From Monilinia fructicola (taxonomy: Eukaryota > Ascomycota > Leotiomycetes > Helotiales > Sclerotiniaceae), in NCBI GenBank assembly GCA_008692225.1, contig VICG01000015.1:1629001-1693000 (forward strand): a DNA stretch of 64,000 bases, written 5' to 3'. Below, piece by piece: positions 50,301-62,579 of the stretch. Each line of letters begins with the position of its first letter. Position 1 is the stretch's first letter. The notes under the pieces were generated by a model. That model did not search any database. It saw only the letters and a list, made by a program, of their open reading frames with translations, and was not told the origin of the DNA. The translations under genes were made by a program, and so were the position numbers.

Positions 50301-51088
50301 ATTTCCGCCAAGGGTAAGCACGTTGTTGTCATTGGCGGTGGTGATACTGGAAATGATTGCATTGGTACCTCCGTTCGACATGGTGCTAAGTCTGTCACAA
50401 ACTTCGAGCTTCTACCTCAACCACCAAATGAACGTGCACGTGACAACCCATGGCCACAATGGCCAAGAGTCTACCGTGTGGACTACGGACACACTGAGGT
50501 TAAGCAACACATGGGCAAGGATCCCCGTGAATACTGTGTCATGTCTGAAGAGTTCGTTGATGATGGAACTGGAAAAGTCAAGGGCATCAACACTATTCGT
50601 GTTGAATGGACTAAGTCTTCCACTGGTGGATGGGACATGAAGAAAATCGAAGGATCTCAACAATTCTTCCCGGCCGATCTTGTCCTTTTATCTATGGGTT
50701 TCCTTGGTCCTGAGGATCGTGTTCTCGGTGATGATATTGAGAAAGATGGTCGCAAGAACGTCAAGACCGCTCCTGGAAAGTACTCCACCAATGTTGAGGG
50801 TATCTTTGCTGCAGGAGATTGCCGCCGTGGACAATCTCTCATTGTTTGGTAAGTCATGTCATTTAACTATGTGTCTTTCTATCATTTACTAACAGATTCA
50901 GGGGTATCAACGAAGGTAGACAATGTGCTAGAGAGTGCGATCGCTTCTTGGAAGGATCTACATCCTTACCTGTTACTGGTGGTATTGTCAAGAGCAACGC
51001 ATCTGAGATTCTAGCCCGAGGTCATCAGCGTGAGATCCTAGGACGTGCTGAGCGTGCTCCTATCGAGGTTGTCGCAGCTGCGACATAA
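44350..51088 (+). CDS. GLT1: NAD(P)H-dependent glutamate synthase (GOGAT), fused large and small subunits
   Basis: Seven exons: 44350-44480, 44537-44590, 44640-44680, 44736-45408, 45462-48142, 48193-50848 and 50902-51088. They sum to 6,423 nt, 2,140 residues (yeast Glt1 is 2,145). The enzyme makes two glutamates from glutamine and 2-oxoglutarate. A 55-residue propeptide precedes the amidotransferase nucleophile Cys56 ([23 protein letters not shown]). Then come the FMN synthase domain ([18 protein letters not shown]) and the 3Fe-4S Cys cluster ([15 protein letters not shown], split by intron 48143-48192). GXGXG repeats follow, then the GltD part with Fe-S cysteines ([16 protein letters not shown]), FAD motif [15 protein letters not shown] and NAD(P)H motif [12 protein letters not shown]. 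Two one-base shifts break the frame: an extra T at 44811-44813 and a missing T at 46159-46161. They cancel in total length. Confidence 0.96.
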
Positions 51089-52588
51089 GAAACTCAATTA
51101 CACACTTATACACTAACATAAAACATCAAAATTCAACACATTTACGACACTTGCAATGTAGTGGTACAAATATTTACACTTTCTGGAACGGACATATCAA
51201 AAGCGTATTTCTGACATTGCTGGAAAAATCAAATGAATAACGACATGGTTCGGGTTCTAGAAGCAAATGGACGGATACCCTATTGGCAGTGTTCGTGGAA
51301 GAAAAAGGGGAACGGGGGCGGAGTCATCAAGATCATTTTGGCTTTTGATGGTTATGCTTTTTAACGATACCAGCGAGTGCGAACGATTCCTTAGCGTGAG
51401 GGTTGATGATATTGATGGATGGATGGGAGTTGGAGTGGTTCAAGTTACCTTTTATTGTACATAGATGTATCGCAAGTGAGCTGAGCGAGCAAGTAAGCAG
51501 AGAAAGAAATGCAAAGTTTATACTTGTTGAAACTTGATTTGTAAATTCTAAATCGTGTATTCGATGTTGTGATCTTACTTTTTTGGACATGATAATTATA
51601 AGGAGTGGGAGAGGTAGTATCGGAGTAGATCATATGCTAAGCCGAAGCGAAAAGCAAAGAATCCAAGTGAATGACGACGGCGATAGCCTTGGCAAGAAAT
51701 CGGTACACGGCATTTACTTGGCTGATAGAAGCAACGAAGGGGGAAAATCCCAGCAATCGATGATTCTCGAGCTTCGCTCATCTCTCAGTTTAATTAAGGA
51801 TCGAATAAAGCGATCAAAGTATAATCTGACATCTGCAAACGCCCTCATTCCTCCCCCCCCCGTCCATCTATCTACTCCCCCGTCAATTCTCATCGGAGAT
51901 AGAAGAACAGCATCGTTTCCATCAGCTCCGGGAGCGTCCTGCTGCTGCTTCCCGGTGTGGTACATCGAATCTGGCCGGGCAGGGGGGGGAGGGGAGGGGA
52001 GGGGCCAGGGTAGGCGGCTGTTTGGTTATCCCAATGGCGTGAAACTCAAGCCCTCATTTTCCCATTCCCTCCACCCTTCTTCTCCCGTCTTGTTTTTGAG
52101 TTTCCTCGGATGAAGCCCTGCCGATGAGACGCTTGTTAGTCTGATATGTGCTCACAAACCGCTCCGTTTCTTGGAAGGGTGAGGGTCGATGGTGCGGTGG
52201 GGTTCGCTCATGGTAGAAGGGTCTTTGTTTGAGGGGCGTGCAGGTGAGAGAGCGCTGTGGAGATTGATGGCGAGAGGAATGGGAGGCTAATGGTGCCATG
52301 CTGTTGGAGACATCGCACAGCCGTCTTTGAGGGGGCAAGATTTTTTTACTTTTCCTCCGATTGTTATCGTGCGATGAGATATCAGCGATATCAAAGACTT
52401 GACCAAATTGGAGCTTAGAGATATGGATAGGAACGATTTGTCATTTGTTTTGCATTACATTGGAGGTGTTGTTGTATTCTTTGATTTTGTTTTGGCATTG
52501 TGTGAATTGTTCAATGTTACTTCGTTCTACTACTCTGGCTTTTCGTCTCTACTTTCAAAACAAGCCCTGCAAAATCGGTCTACCGAAA
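51089..52588. other. Intergenic region between GLT1 and the dynamin pseudogene
   Basis: No supported gene. The open frame around 51583-52113 is low-complexity, with C- and G-runs at 51853-51862 and 51982-52005, and does not resemble a protein family. Confidence 0.5.
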
Positions 52589-54891
52589 ATGCAGCAACCA
52601 AATGACGGCTTTCAAGATGAATCAATCGAATCACAAACAGCTCTTGAGCTCAATGTTTCTTCCTCTCTAGAGAGTCTGCAAACCGAGGAGCAACGACTAA
52701 TCCTTGATACTGTCGCCCAAATCCGCAAGTGTGGGACGGATGGTATCTTGTCGCTTCCACAGCTTGTTGTTTTGTCGAGATCAATCCGTGGGTAAAAGCT
52801 CTGTTCTAGAAGCCCTCACAGAAATTCCAGTTCCTCGAAATAATGAGCGCTGTACACGATTTGCGACGGAGATTATTCTGCGACATGGCCAAACCATCTC
52901 TATCATGATTAAGGTGATCCTTGACTCCTCGTTACCTTATACAGAAAAGGTAGCTATTAAAGCCTTTCGAGAATCCATCACGAATCTTGAAGGTTTGCCG
53001 AGGATTATGAACTTGGCAACAGCAGTGATGGGTATATCTAGTACCGACTCATCTGACCCTCAGGCCCAGCTTTTTCCCTTGACGTTTTGACTATCGAAGT
53101 TGAGGGCTCTTTGCAACCGCAACTCACGTTAGTTGATATTCCTGGCCTTATCCAATCTTCAACCAAGGGTGTCTCAAACCGAGACGTCGACCTCGTGGCT
53201 GAGATCACCACTAAGTACATATCTCAGCCTCGAACCATCTGCCTAGCTGTGATCTCTGCAACAAACGATGCCGCCAATCAATCAATTCTTAAAGAGGTCA
53301 GACGCGTGGATCCAAAGGGAGGTCGGACTCTCGGTATCATACCCAAGCCAGGTCGACTTCCGGCCGGATCCGGTTCAGAGAGCAAATTCTTGGAGCTAGT
53401 TCGCAATGAGGACGTCTTCTTCAAGCTTGGCTGGCATGTTCTGAAAAACCGCAGCTTCGAAGAAGGTAACAGCTCACTCATGGAACGAAGCGAGTCCGAG
53501 ACGACATATTTCCGCACGTCAAACACTAAGTCGCTGCCCAAGGAAAATGTTAGAATCCATGCTTTGGGGAGCCGCTTGAGCTTGCTTTTCTTTGAGCATA
53601 TAAAAGAAGAGCTTCCCCAGCTACCTCAGGATCTTGAATCCGCTCTTCTTGATGCCAGATCGCAGCTTGCCCTACTTGGTAATCGCCGATCTGCAGCTAA
53701 GGAATGCAGGATATACCTCACTCAACTCAGTATGGCCTATCAGGAAACTTGCAAGGCAGCTGTCAAGGGACATTATAAAGATGATTATTTTCATAAAGAT
53801 GCCGACCATTCATTGTCCATTGATTCTCCAGCTACAATCGCATGACTTCGTGCACTAGTGCAATATATGAACACCGAATTCTGCAATAACTTCCGAAACA
53901 ATGGGCTTAAGTATCAGATTTTTATGTCGGATACAAGTCCTATCGAGGCCACAGCATCCTACAAAGCACTTCTGAATGCGGCAAGCTCAGCCAATGAGCC
54001 CATTCATACGAGCAAGGCTATGGCAATACGTTGGATCCGTCAAATTAAGGTCAAAACCCGTGGACAAGAATTCCAAGGAACCTTCAACCCTCTGGCCATC
54101 GGAGAGCTTTTTTCGAGAACAGTCCTCGAACTGGGAACGTCTCGCAATAAATCATGCCGAAGACGTTGCACGAGTTTGTGAGCGTTTCCTCAACCACCTG
54201 TTGAGCAACAAGTGTCCACAGGATGTCAAGGCTAGAATCTGGTCATCTCAGATCTTGGATACTCTGAAGGCTCGGCGCAAGGCAGTTTTTCGGGAGCTGG
54301 AACGCATTATGGAGGATACAAGAGGCTTCCCGATCAATTACAACCATCACTACACGGATACCATCCATAAGCGCCGACAAGAGTGCCATACAGCATTCCT
54401 CGCAGATTCGTTAGAGTCCGCAACAGAACATAGCCATTTGGTCGGATGTAACTCAATCATACTTCAGCGTCAATTGATGTCGACAAAGTCACCACGAACT
54501 TCCTTACCTATATCAATCCTGACATGGACAACTTCAGTTCTGAAGAAGCTTTTAAGTATCTTTTTGCTATTTACAAGGTTAGTCTCGATCTTTCTTTCTT
54601 GCTTGCTTCCTTCTTCCTCCCTTCCTTCCTTTCTTTCTAATACATCTTTAATATGTTTCTCGCACCCAGGTATCCCAAAAGACCTTCATTGCGATCATCA
54701 CAACCCAGGTCATTGAACGACATATTATCCGCGGCCTAGAAAACATCTTCTCTCCAATAATCATAAACAGTCTCTCGGAAGCGGAAGTAGAGACTATGGC
54801 TTTAGAGCCCCCTTACGCGAAGCAATAGCGAGGATTCTTACAGGATCGTATCTCCAAGCTAGAAGAGGGCTGTTAAATTTTAGAGGAGTGA
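52589..54891 (+). pseudogene. Mx-type dynamin GTPase, decayed
   Basis: The parts of a dynamin-like GTPase are all recognisable in order: a P-loop region reading DQSVGKSSVLEALT (about 52784), the G3 motif TLVDIPGL (about 53129), a long middle/stalk region, then a GED-like end (FLTYINPDMDN, FKYLFAIYK|VSQKTFIAI across an intron at 54578-54669). The frame is broken at 52770-52773 (extra T), near 53060-53085, at 54108-54113 (extra T) and near 54450-54490. It also has in-frame stops at 53843 (TGA), 54826 (TAG) and 54874 (TAA). The Gly before DQSVGKSS appears as Arg. Fungal Mx-like dynamins are often variable accessory genes. The stops argue for a true pseudogene on top of any sequence error. Confidence 0.8.
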
Positions 54892-56680
54892 TGGGTAGTG
54901 CTACGCATTAGCTGGGATTGCTTTTGTATTGAGCCTTGTTATTAGCAGCTTGTTCTTTCGACGTTTGCTGACGCTTCGGGCTGGAATGGCTTGGATGTGG
55001 TTATTCTCGCGGTGGGGAGAGATCAATGGGTTCCGTTCATGTGAGAGTGTATGTATGTTTTGTAACCCATTGAATTCTTTCGACCCAAACCTTTAATTTC
55101 GGAATTTCAAATTTTACTCTCCAGTATTAGGTTTCATGTGCTCAGTTGGTTACCGGCCAACGTTCTGTAGCCATAGCTATAGGCTAACATCCATCAAAAT
55201 TCAACGCTGACAATAATATTACGCTCATCGAGAAATGCGATTCTACCATTCCCATGGGCTACCAAGCAGCAGCACTCAAAGTGCGAACTCGTACTCGCAT
55301 GCAATGGGGATAGCCCTCGCGTTATTGCGCTTCTTGTTTTTGTTTCGAGTTCTATTCCTCGGTTGTCTCCTTATGGAGAAAAGGGCACTGATATTGGACG
55401 TGATGCTCGATCCACTTATTCTGTCATGTGATTGGCTGCTAGATCCTGTTCTATGCCCTATGCCGAGTGTCCGTCCAAACAGCAGAACTACTGTATTACA
55501 GTACGAAGCGAAGATGCTTCATTTCGTGTTAATCGATTGAAGTTGTGTTTCGTCTACTCCGTATATACTACAGTACAATATGATATGTCAAGTTAAGTTT
55601 CATATGATGTCGTCGTACAGTAATAAGCGTCTAGGTTCATCATCTCCACTCATGTTTTCGACATGCTTGAGTGGCGATACAGATACAGTACGCACTCCGG
55701 AGTAGATATCGATGGGGTATCACTCTTCCCATCCATCCATCTATCATCTATTATTGGTAGGTTTATATGCATGTCAATAAGCTCACCGATTTTATCCCTA
55801 TCCATATTCTTTCTAGCTCCGGCACAATGCCTGTTGGAGATGTCTTGATCCTAGCAAAAGACAAGAATACCATCTAATTTGATTCTTTGAAGCAACAGTT
55901 GATGCAATGATATTAGACCTTTTATGCACGTGGGTGGAGGGATACCATTATACTCTGGCTACTGCAAATAACCATGTTACTGTACAACTTACCTGGTACG
56001 GAGTATTAGGTTACTGTAGGTACTGACTGTACAGTACAGCACTGGAGGATCTAGATTCATAATTTACATAACTACCCAGCATCTACTGAGTACTTTAGAT
56101 CGTAATCATAAGCAGAGTTACTGCAGTTACTGAGTTACTCTTATCGTTCATTCATTCATTCATTCATTATTACATCTGAACCTAGGTAATAGACACACAC
56201 GGCACGGTAGATAGATAGATATTAGGGACCTAGTACTCATAACATTATCTACAGCCAGAGTAGTATTGCATTGTCTAGTAGTTCTACTCTAGCATGTTTC
56301 AAGTCATTGTTTTGATCAGTTGAATTTTGTGTTAGTTTCTTTCATTTCTTTCCTATCTCGAGTGCAAAGTAATAGTAACCTTGGAACTCCTCTGTACTCC
56401 TTTTCCTTTTCCTTTTCCTTTTCTTTTTCTTCTCTTTCGTCATTGACTTACACAGAAGTGCTATTAAGGAAAAGGTAAGGCTTCCCAGACTTCGAACTAA
56501 TTATTAGTTAGCATTTCCAGCTATTACTCCGTCCATCTACTTACCCATCTAATTACCTGCCTACCTAGTAACTTTCACACCTCAACAAGCTTCACATAAT
56601 AATAAACAAATTCTTTCCGACTTTCACCTTCTTTCTTCTCATCATATTTCATCGACAATTAATTACAATTCGCTTTCATC
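54892..56680. other. Long 5' region of VTC4
   Basis: About 1.8 kb without a supported gene. It contains a CACGTGGG site at 55927-55934, GTACTG/TACAGTA-rich repeats at 55,980-56,130, (ATTC)n at about 56150-56170 and TTTTCC repeats before the VTC4 start. Confidence 0.55.
55927..55934 (+). promoter_or_regulatory. Pho4/NUC-1-type binding site CACGTGGG upstream of VTC4
   Basis: CACGTGGG is the preferred site of the bHLH phosphate regulator Pho4 (yeast) and NUC-1 (Neurospora). It lies about 750 bp upstream of the VTC4 start codon. VTC genes are known phosphate-regulon targets in yeast, which makes the placement meaningful. A single 8-bp match can still be chance. Confidence 0.45.
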
Positions 56681-59118
56681 ATGCGTTTCGGTCAAACATT
56701 GAAGAAATCCATACATCCACCATGGAAGGATCAATACATAGATTATGCGAAGCTCAAGCACCTCCTCAGAGAAGACTCAGCATCCGAAGGCGACGACAGG
56801 CCATGGACTGCAGACGATGAAACGAAATTCTGCGAAGAGATTCTGAATGTTCAGCTGGAAAAGATAGCATCGTTCCAAGCTGCCACCTTCAAACAATTGG
56901 AAGAGCGTGCCAATGCGACCGGAGAGAAGCTTAAAGAGCTTGCACCAGAAGATGGGAAATCAAAAGATGATACAGCGACCGCAAAGTTCAAAAAGATCGA
57001 GGAGGAACTTGATGCTATCATCAACGATACCAAGGAGTTGAAGAAATATAGTAGCATCAATTACACCGCGTTTTTGAAGATTGTCAAGAAACATGATCGC
57101 AAGAGAGGTAACAACTACAAGATCAGACCAATGGTACAAATGAGCCTGCAGAAGAGGCCTTTCAATTCCGAACAGGGCTATTCAGCGTTGCTCAATCAAT
57201 TGTCAATGATGTACTTCGTCGTTCGTCAACAGTTGGACGATAGCTCAGATCTTATCGCAACTTCATCCTCCGATCCTCAATCGCAGTCACAAACTCCAGA
57301 GAAGTATACTGCTTATAAATGTAAGTATGCTGCGCGCCTGAACGCATTTATGTGCTAACGAATCTTCTGGTAGTTTGGGTTCACCCTGACAACCTTTTGG
57401 AGGTCAAAACCCATATCCTTCGTCGACTTCCAGCTGTAGTATATAGTGAACCGTCATCGAAAAGCCCTGAAGCCCAAGCCGATCCGACTTTGAACTCCCT
57501 TTATCTAGACAGCCCGGACTTCACATTATATGACCAGAAGAGAGAGAAGAAGAAAGATGCTACATCATTACGTATAAGGTGGTATGGTCAGTTGAAGGAC
57601 AATCCAGAACTTCACTTCGAACAGAAGATTGTGCATGAGAATGGTACCAGCGAAGAAAAGAAGCTTTCGATAAAAGAAAAGTATATCGATTCTTTTATCA
57701 AGGGCGAATACAAGATGGAGAAGACGATACAGAAGATGGAACGACAGGGGCAGCCAGAAGCAAGAGTTGAGGCCTTTAAGAAAACCGTGAACGACATCCA
57801 ATCACTTATCAAGAACAACGGCCTGCAACCAATCTTGCGAGCGAATTACACGCGAACTGCCTTTCAAAAGCCGTTGGATGACAAAGTTAGGATATCTATC
57901 GATACTCAATTGGCATTCATCCGGGAAGATTGTATAGATGAGGATCGACCTTGCAGAGATCCCAAGAGCTGGCATAGACGCGACATCGATAGTAGTGCCA
58001 TGTCTTATCCATTCAGTACCATAAACCCTGGTGAGATATCGAGGTTCCCATATTCAGTATTGGAAATCAAGGTTAAGGAGGATGCAAGCAAGAAACAGCC
58101 TCAATGGGTTCAGGATTTGATGAGTTCACATCTTGTTTATGCAGCCCCAGGTTTCTCTAAATTTCTCCAAGGGGCTGTATCTCTATTTGAGGATAATGTC
58201 AATGATTATCCTTCATGGCATGGAAACTTGACGGATGATATTCGTAAAGATCCACAGGCGGCGTTTGAAGAAGACCAGTCCCGAAAAGCAAAAACAGGCC
58301 GAGAATGATCTCGTAGTTGGCAGTTTCTTGGGAAATTCTCATAAAGCAAGCGCAAGCTTCAAACCTGCTGTTAGCTCGCCGGTGGGCAAGTCATACATGC
58401 AGGAGAGGATGGCTTCTGATGAGAGAGCCAGCAGAAGATCCCATCTGGATGGTCCTGCTGCTAACGGAGATGCTGCAAATGATGACGTACAAACCGAGAC
58501 TTCGGGTAATCAAGGTGCATATGGTACCTTGGCATCTGTGTTTCCATCCTTCTCCCTCTCGCGTTATGCCCAATCACGCCGATCGAGAAGTGTTCAACTA
58601 CCTCCAGGTGTTACGAAACCTACCCAATATATCAAGGACTCAGGCCCTTTACAAGTCGAACCCAAAGTTTGGCTGGCCAACGAACGTACATTTTTAAAGT
58701 GGCAACACATATGCATATTATTGGGGTCACTGGCTGTTAGTTTATACACTGCTGCAGGGGAGGATGAAATTGCAGAAGCTATGGGCATTGCATATATTAT
58801 CATAGCTATTTTTGCTGGAAGCTGGGGCTACTGGATGCATTACACGCGGCGAAATATGATTGTTGCACGCAGTGGAAAGGATTTCGATAATTTGATTGGA
58901 CCAATGATTGTCAGCGCTGCTCTCATGATTTCCTTGTTGCTCAATTTCTTCTTCAAGGTAAGCTTCCACAGCAGGATATACGAGTTGATGTAATGAATGG
59001 CCAACTAATATTTGTGTAGTATCGACAAGCTATGGAAAAGTACCGAGAGAATGGGTTTGATTCAACTAACATGGTAATGGGTAATGGAACGGTGGAGGAC
59101 TTCAAGATTGATCTATAG
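56681..59118 (+). CDS. VTC4: Vacuolar transporter chaperone complex subunit 4, polyphosphate polymerase
   Basis: Exons 56681-57320, 57374-58957 and 59020-59118; introns start GTAAGT and GTAAGC. About 773 residues. The N-terminal SPX domain is clear (MRFGQTLKKSIHPPWKDQY, then FLKIVKKHDRK with the inositol-pyrophosphate-binding Lys cluster). The VTC tunnel domain follows with SLRIRWYGQL (paired Arg for phosphate binding), HFEQKIVHE, VLEIKVKED (metal-binding Glu) and GFSKFLQG (catalytic Lys). The C-terminus has three membrane helices (DUF202-type: WQHICILLGSLAVSLYTAA, AYIIIAIFAGSWGYW, MIVSAALMISLLLNFFF). VTC4 makes polyphosphate from ATP at the vacuole and moves it inward. One extra A in AAAAA 58290-58294 breaks the frame in the linker between the catalytic and membrane parts. 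Confidence 0.95.
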
Positions 59119-59966
59119 ATGACTGGATGATTGAGGGGTAGTGGATCCTCTACTGTAGATTCGAATGGAAGCGTCAAAGACTGCAGATGTATAAATACCA
59201 AGCTCGTTAACTCTGTTGGCTCAAGCAAAAATTAAATAAATTAGAAAGTGTAGTAGTACACCTGGGCAGTAGTAGATCATTCTGTATCTATTAGTTATTT
59301 ATCATCAATTGACACGACAGAATTGTGAGAAAGCACAGCATAATGATGCTATTGATGCTATCGTTGGTTGCTACTCGGTGATTCCTATCAGTACTTGGGT
59401 CAATTCATCAAACATAACAGCTACAGTACTTTACACCGTAGAATAGCCGAGAGATAGCCGAGAGATAGGGATGTCAGGGACAAGGCTACAGTGGAGATTT
59501 AAGAACATCATTTGTCCAACCTTTATCACAACAATGTCCATCCACTTCAACCTTCAGGTACAAAGCCAAGGACAGATTGGTCTGGAGCTGAGTATGATGT
59601 GGTTTTGCAAGGAACTGCCGCATCGGGTTATATGGTCGTCTGTATCAAGACTTAGGTGACCCAAGAGTTTGGCCTGATTTTTTATTATTACCTTGGTTAC
59701 CTGCTTAAATGTGTAACTTTGCGATTCAGCCTTACAGCTGCTCTTGAGAATTGTTACACAAGATCTCGGCTTCTGGACTTGAGGATTGGGAGTTTCGAAT
59801 GAGAGATTCGAAGTTCACATTGATTTCGAAGACGAATGCGAACTTGAATAAATGCAGAGAGAGAAGAACCAACACTGTTGAGATTGAAAACTCACTTAAC
59901 TTAATAACTTGACAAGGCAGAAAAGATAAACAGGCAAGTGCGAGAGAAACGAGAAAGGTAGAGAAG
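59119..59966. other. Intergenic region between VTC4 and the next gene
   Basis: No gene is seen; short frames only. It contains the VTC4 3' region and the promoter of the following gene. Confidence 0.5.
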
Positions 59967-62579
59967 ATGGTTGGTGTAAAGGATAAGATCACTGGTTTGT
60001 TGAAGGGCAAGAAGAAGAGCGAGGAGGAAAATGATGAAGAGCTTGAACAGAGACCGAGGGGAGAACGAAGAAAACATCGTCGGACTAGGAGAAATCGAGA
60101 GAAGGATGAGAAGCGTCGAGAAGCTGAAGAAAGTGACGATTATTACAGTCCTAGTTCTCCTCACAAAAATTCGACCCAGAGCTCGCAGAGATCGCGAAGA
60201 TGATGAAAATCCTCGAAGACATCATTCAGTCAAATTGAGTGCCTCAACTTCTCGTTCTCCTCAGACAGATCATCGACGTCGAGACCAAGACCACGCAGAT
60301 GACGAATCCCATTCTACTTCCTCGAGAAGACATCATTCAACTCAGCCCAATACCTCTACCTCTCGTTCCCCCCACCATGCAAGACCTAGCACAGGAAAAT
60401 CTTCGAAATATACAGAAGAGGGAAGAGCACCTAGGGACAAACAATTAGCAGAATGGCCACCTGCTGGTATTTCGCATGATGCCGAATTGACGCAAGGAAA
60501 AGCAATGCAATTGATTGCAACCGGAGTTCCTATTTTCAAAGGAATAATGGAGCCAATCGCACATGCATCGGATGAATACTTTGCGCTATATGCGACTTGC
60601 AATGGAAATGGAGGAGCTGGAAGTGATCGTGCTGAAATTTTCAGTAGGGCATTCATGGCAGATTCTATGCGGCTACAAGGACCAGGTGAAGCACATCGAC
60701 CATGGGAGGCTCTCGAGCAACCAAGTATGGCTTTTACTTATGGTACATTGGGAGGCACGATTACGTTGAACCATTGGTGCAGCATGAATGGTAATCCCCA
60801 TGCTCCCATCGAACTTCGAGATTCGGGTGTTCAGACTCTCAGACATGTGGACTTGCAAATCATATTGGATCGATTGATCGATCTAGAATCTGGAATCGAT
60901 GATGAAAGTGAAGAGATGCTGTATAGGAATTTGTACAAAGTCTTACTCAAGGATCTTGACAAGACTTTCATCGCCAGAAAAGGGATGGAAAAGCAGATTG
61001 CAGATCTAATCATTGCCTTGTCGAGACGGGAGTGGATTGATTTTAGTCAACCTCGAAATCATGTTGTGGCAAAGTTTTTTTGCTGACGGGCATATACTGA
61101 TCATGGAAGATATCGAGCCTTCTTTCACCAATTGTTACTGAGCATGGAGCTTGAGCTGAGAATTCAATCCAAGCATCATTCAGAGGAAGCAAAGGAGAGA
61201 TTGTTAACGCAACTCCCTCCATGGATCTCTTGGGATTTGGCTGTTGCGAAGAAATGGAGAGAGTGCATGATGATTGAGAAGTACAGGACTAGTGATGATC
61301 TTCAGCAGGGTGAGTTTTCACTTTTTGGTAGATCCCTGAGGCAGTAAGGCTAATTTTGACATAGTCAAGTTCCGTCTTTTAAAGAAGAAATCACAAGTCA
61401 AGGCTTTGCGCAAGTTCTCAAGAGCTATGAAGTGGCCCAACCTAGCTATGGTAGATGAAGCTCTCAAAGAGCTAGATCCAGACGATTCACCTCTGGAAGA
61501 TCGTTCTGCAGATGCCATGTCTTTTTGTACCGGCTTGATCCTACCTGGACCAACCCAACCATGGCTTCTTATGAATACCTTGATTGACTGCGACGAAGAC
61601 GGAGGTGCTGACCTTGGTGGTCTTACACACATGTATCCAAACTCGGGCTTTCAGTATAGAGGCAGTACATACTGGGCATCTACATGTATCGTTGGCAAGG
61701 TTCTCGCTCCTACCTGTCAAGAGATTGCTGGCTGGGTTGGACCGGCTATCCGTTCTGCAGATATCGATCGGACCCAAGTCCTGCGAATTCGTCAACGTAT
61801 GACCCCTCAAGTGATCACCAAAACCGACGTCCTAAGTATGCGAGTCCGATCCGATCCTTTAGGTCCTCCTTTCCCAAGCGATCCCGTTTATCCCGTTGGC
61901 GAATTCTTTCTACCCTGGCTAGACTTGGTAACGCCACCGGTAGATAATATCCGAATCGAAAAGCTAGCCTTCGATGTAGCAAAGCCAAACCACCACCTCG
62001 ACGGTGGCTCTCCAAAAAGAAGCAGTGAGATGGGAAAGAGACCACCTACTTATGATGCTTGCATAGTTTTTCGCCAGGGAAGGCAAATCACATTGGTTGA
62101 GATTAGCTCATGATGTTTCATTCATCACCGCGTACCCATGTTCTAAGGGTCCGCATGTTTCTCTTCTTCGATTATGCCTTTAGAATTGCGCGTATGGATC
62201 AGCTGCTCGGTATATACAACTGGGCCGGTGTAGGCAGCGCTGGTCTAAACGAAGATCTACAGCTAGGCTGGGCTCCAGACCCGGAGCAGCTTCTGGGCGT
62301 CAAAGGTTCGTGGAAAGAAGGATATGATTTCACAGGGGCTGAATGGCCATTTGAACAACCTGCGGAGGGTATCGATAAGGATACGGTGTTGGTTATTGAG
62401 GCATGGGGTGTGGGTGATAATGAGTGCATGGCTAGGGCTTGGTGTAGTCATTGGGGATTGAATGCCGTGGTGGCGGTGCTAGGGAGGACGTGTGTTGGGT
62501 GTGCGGTAAGTAAGAGGCGTATGCGGCGGGAGTTAATGTGGTGATTTTTGTGGAAGACGATGAGAAGAGAGAGAAGTAG
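59967..62579 (+). CDS. Large fungal protein of unknown function, several frame breaks
   Basis: The start MVGVKDKITGLLKGKKKSEE leads into a Lys/Arg/Glu-rich and then Ser/His/Arg-rich N-terminal region. A folded part follows (AMQLIATGVPIFKGIMEPIA, AHRPWEALEQPSMAFTYGTL). A good intron lies at 61310-61364 (GTGAGT...CATAG). The C-terminal half has LAHDVSFITAYPCSKGPH and FDYAFRIARMDQLLGIYNWA, and ends GVNVVIFVEDDEKREK. The frame breaks at AAAAA 60165-60169 (extra A), around the T7 run at 61078-61084, near 62100, near 62153 and near 62515. With those allowed for it would be about 850 residues. No catalytic motif is recognised. It could be real with sequence errors, or a decayed gene. It lies in the same direction as VTC4, 850 bp downstream. 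Confidence 0.6.

Noticed and set aside
51583..52113. 176-codon open frame after GLT1
   Set aside because: Low-complexity with C and G runs, no domain, and an equally open opposite strand.
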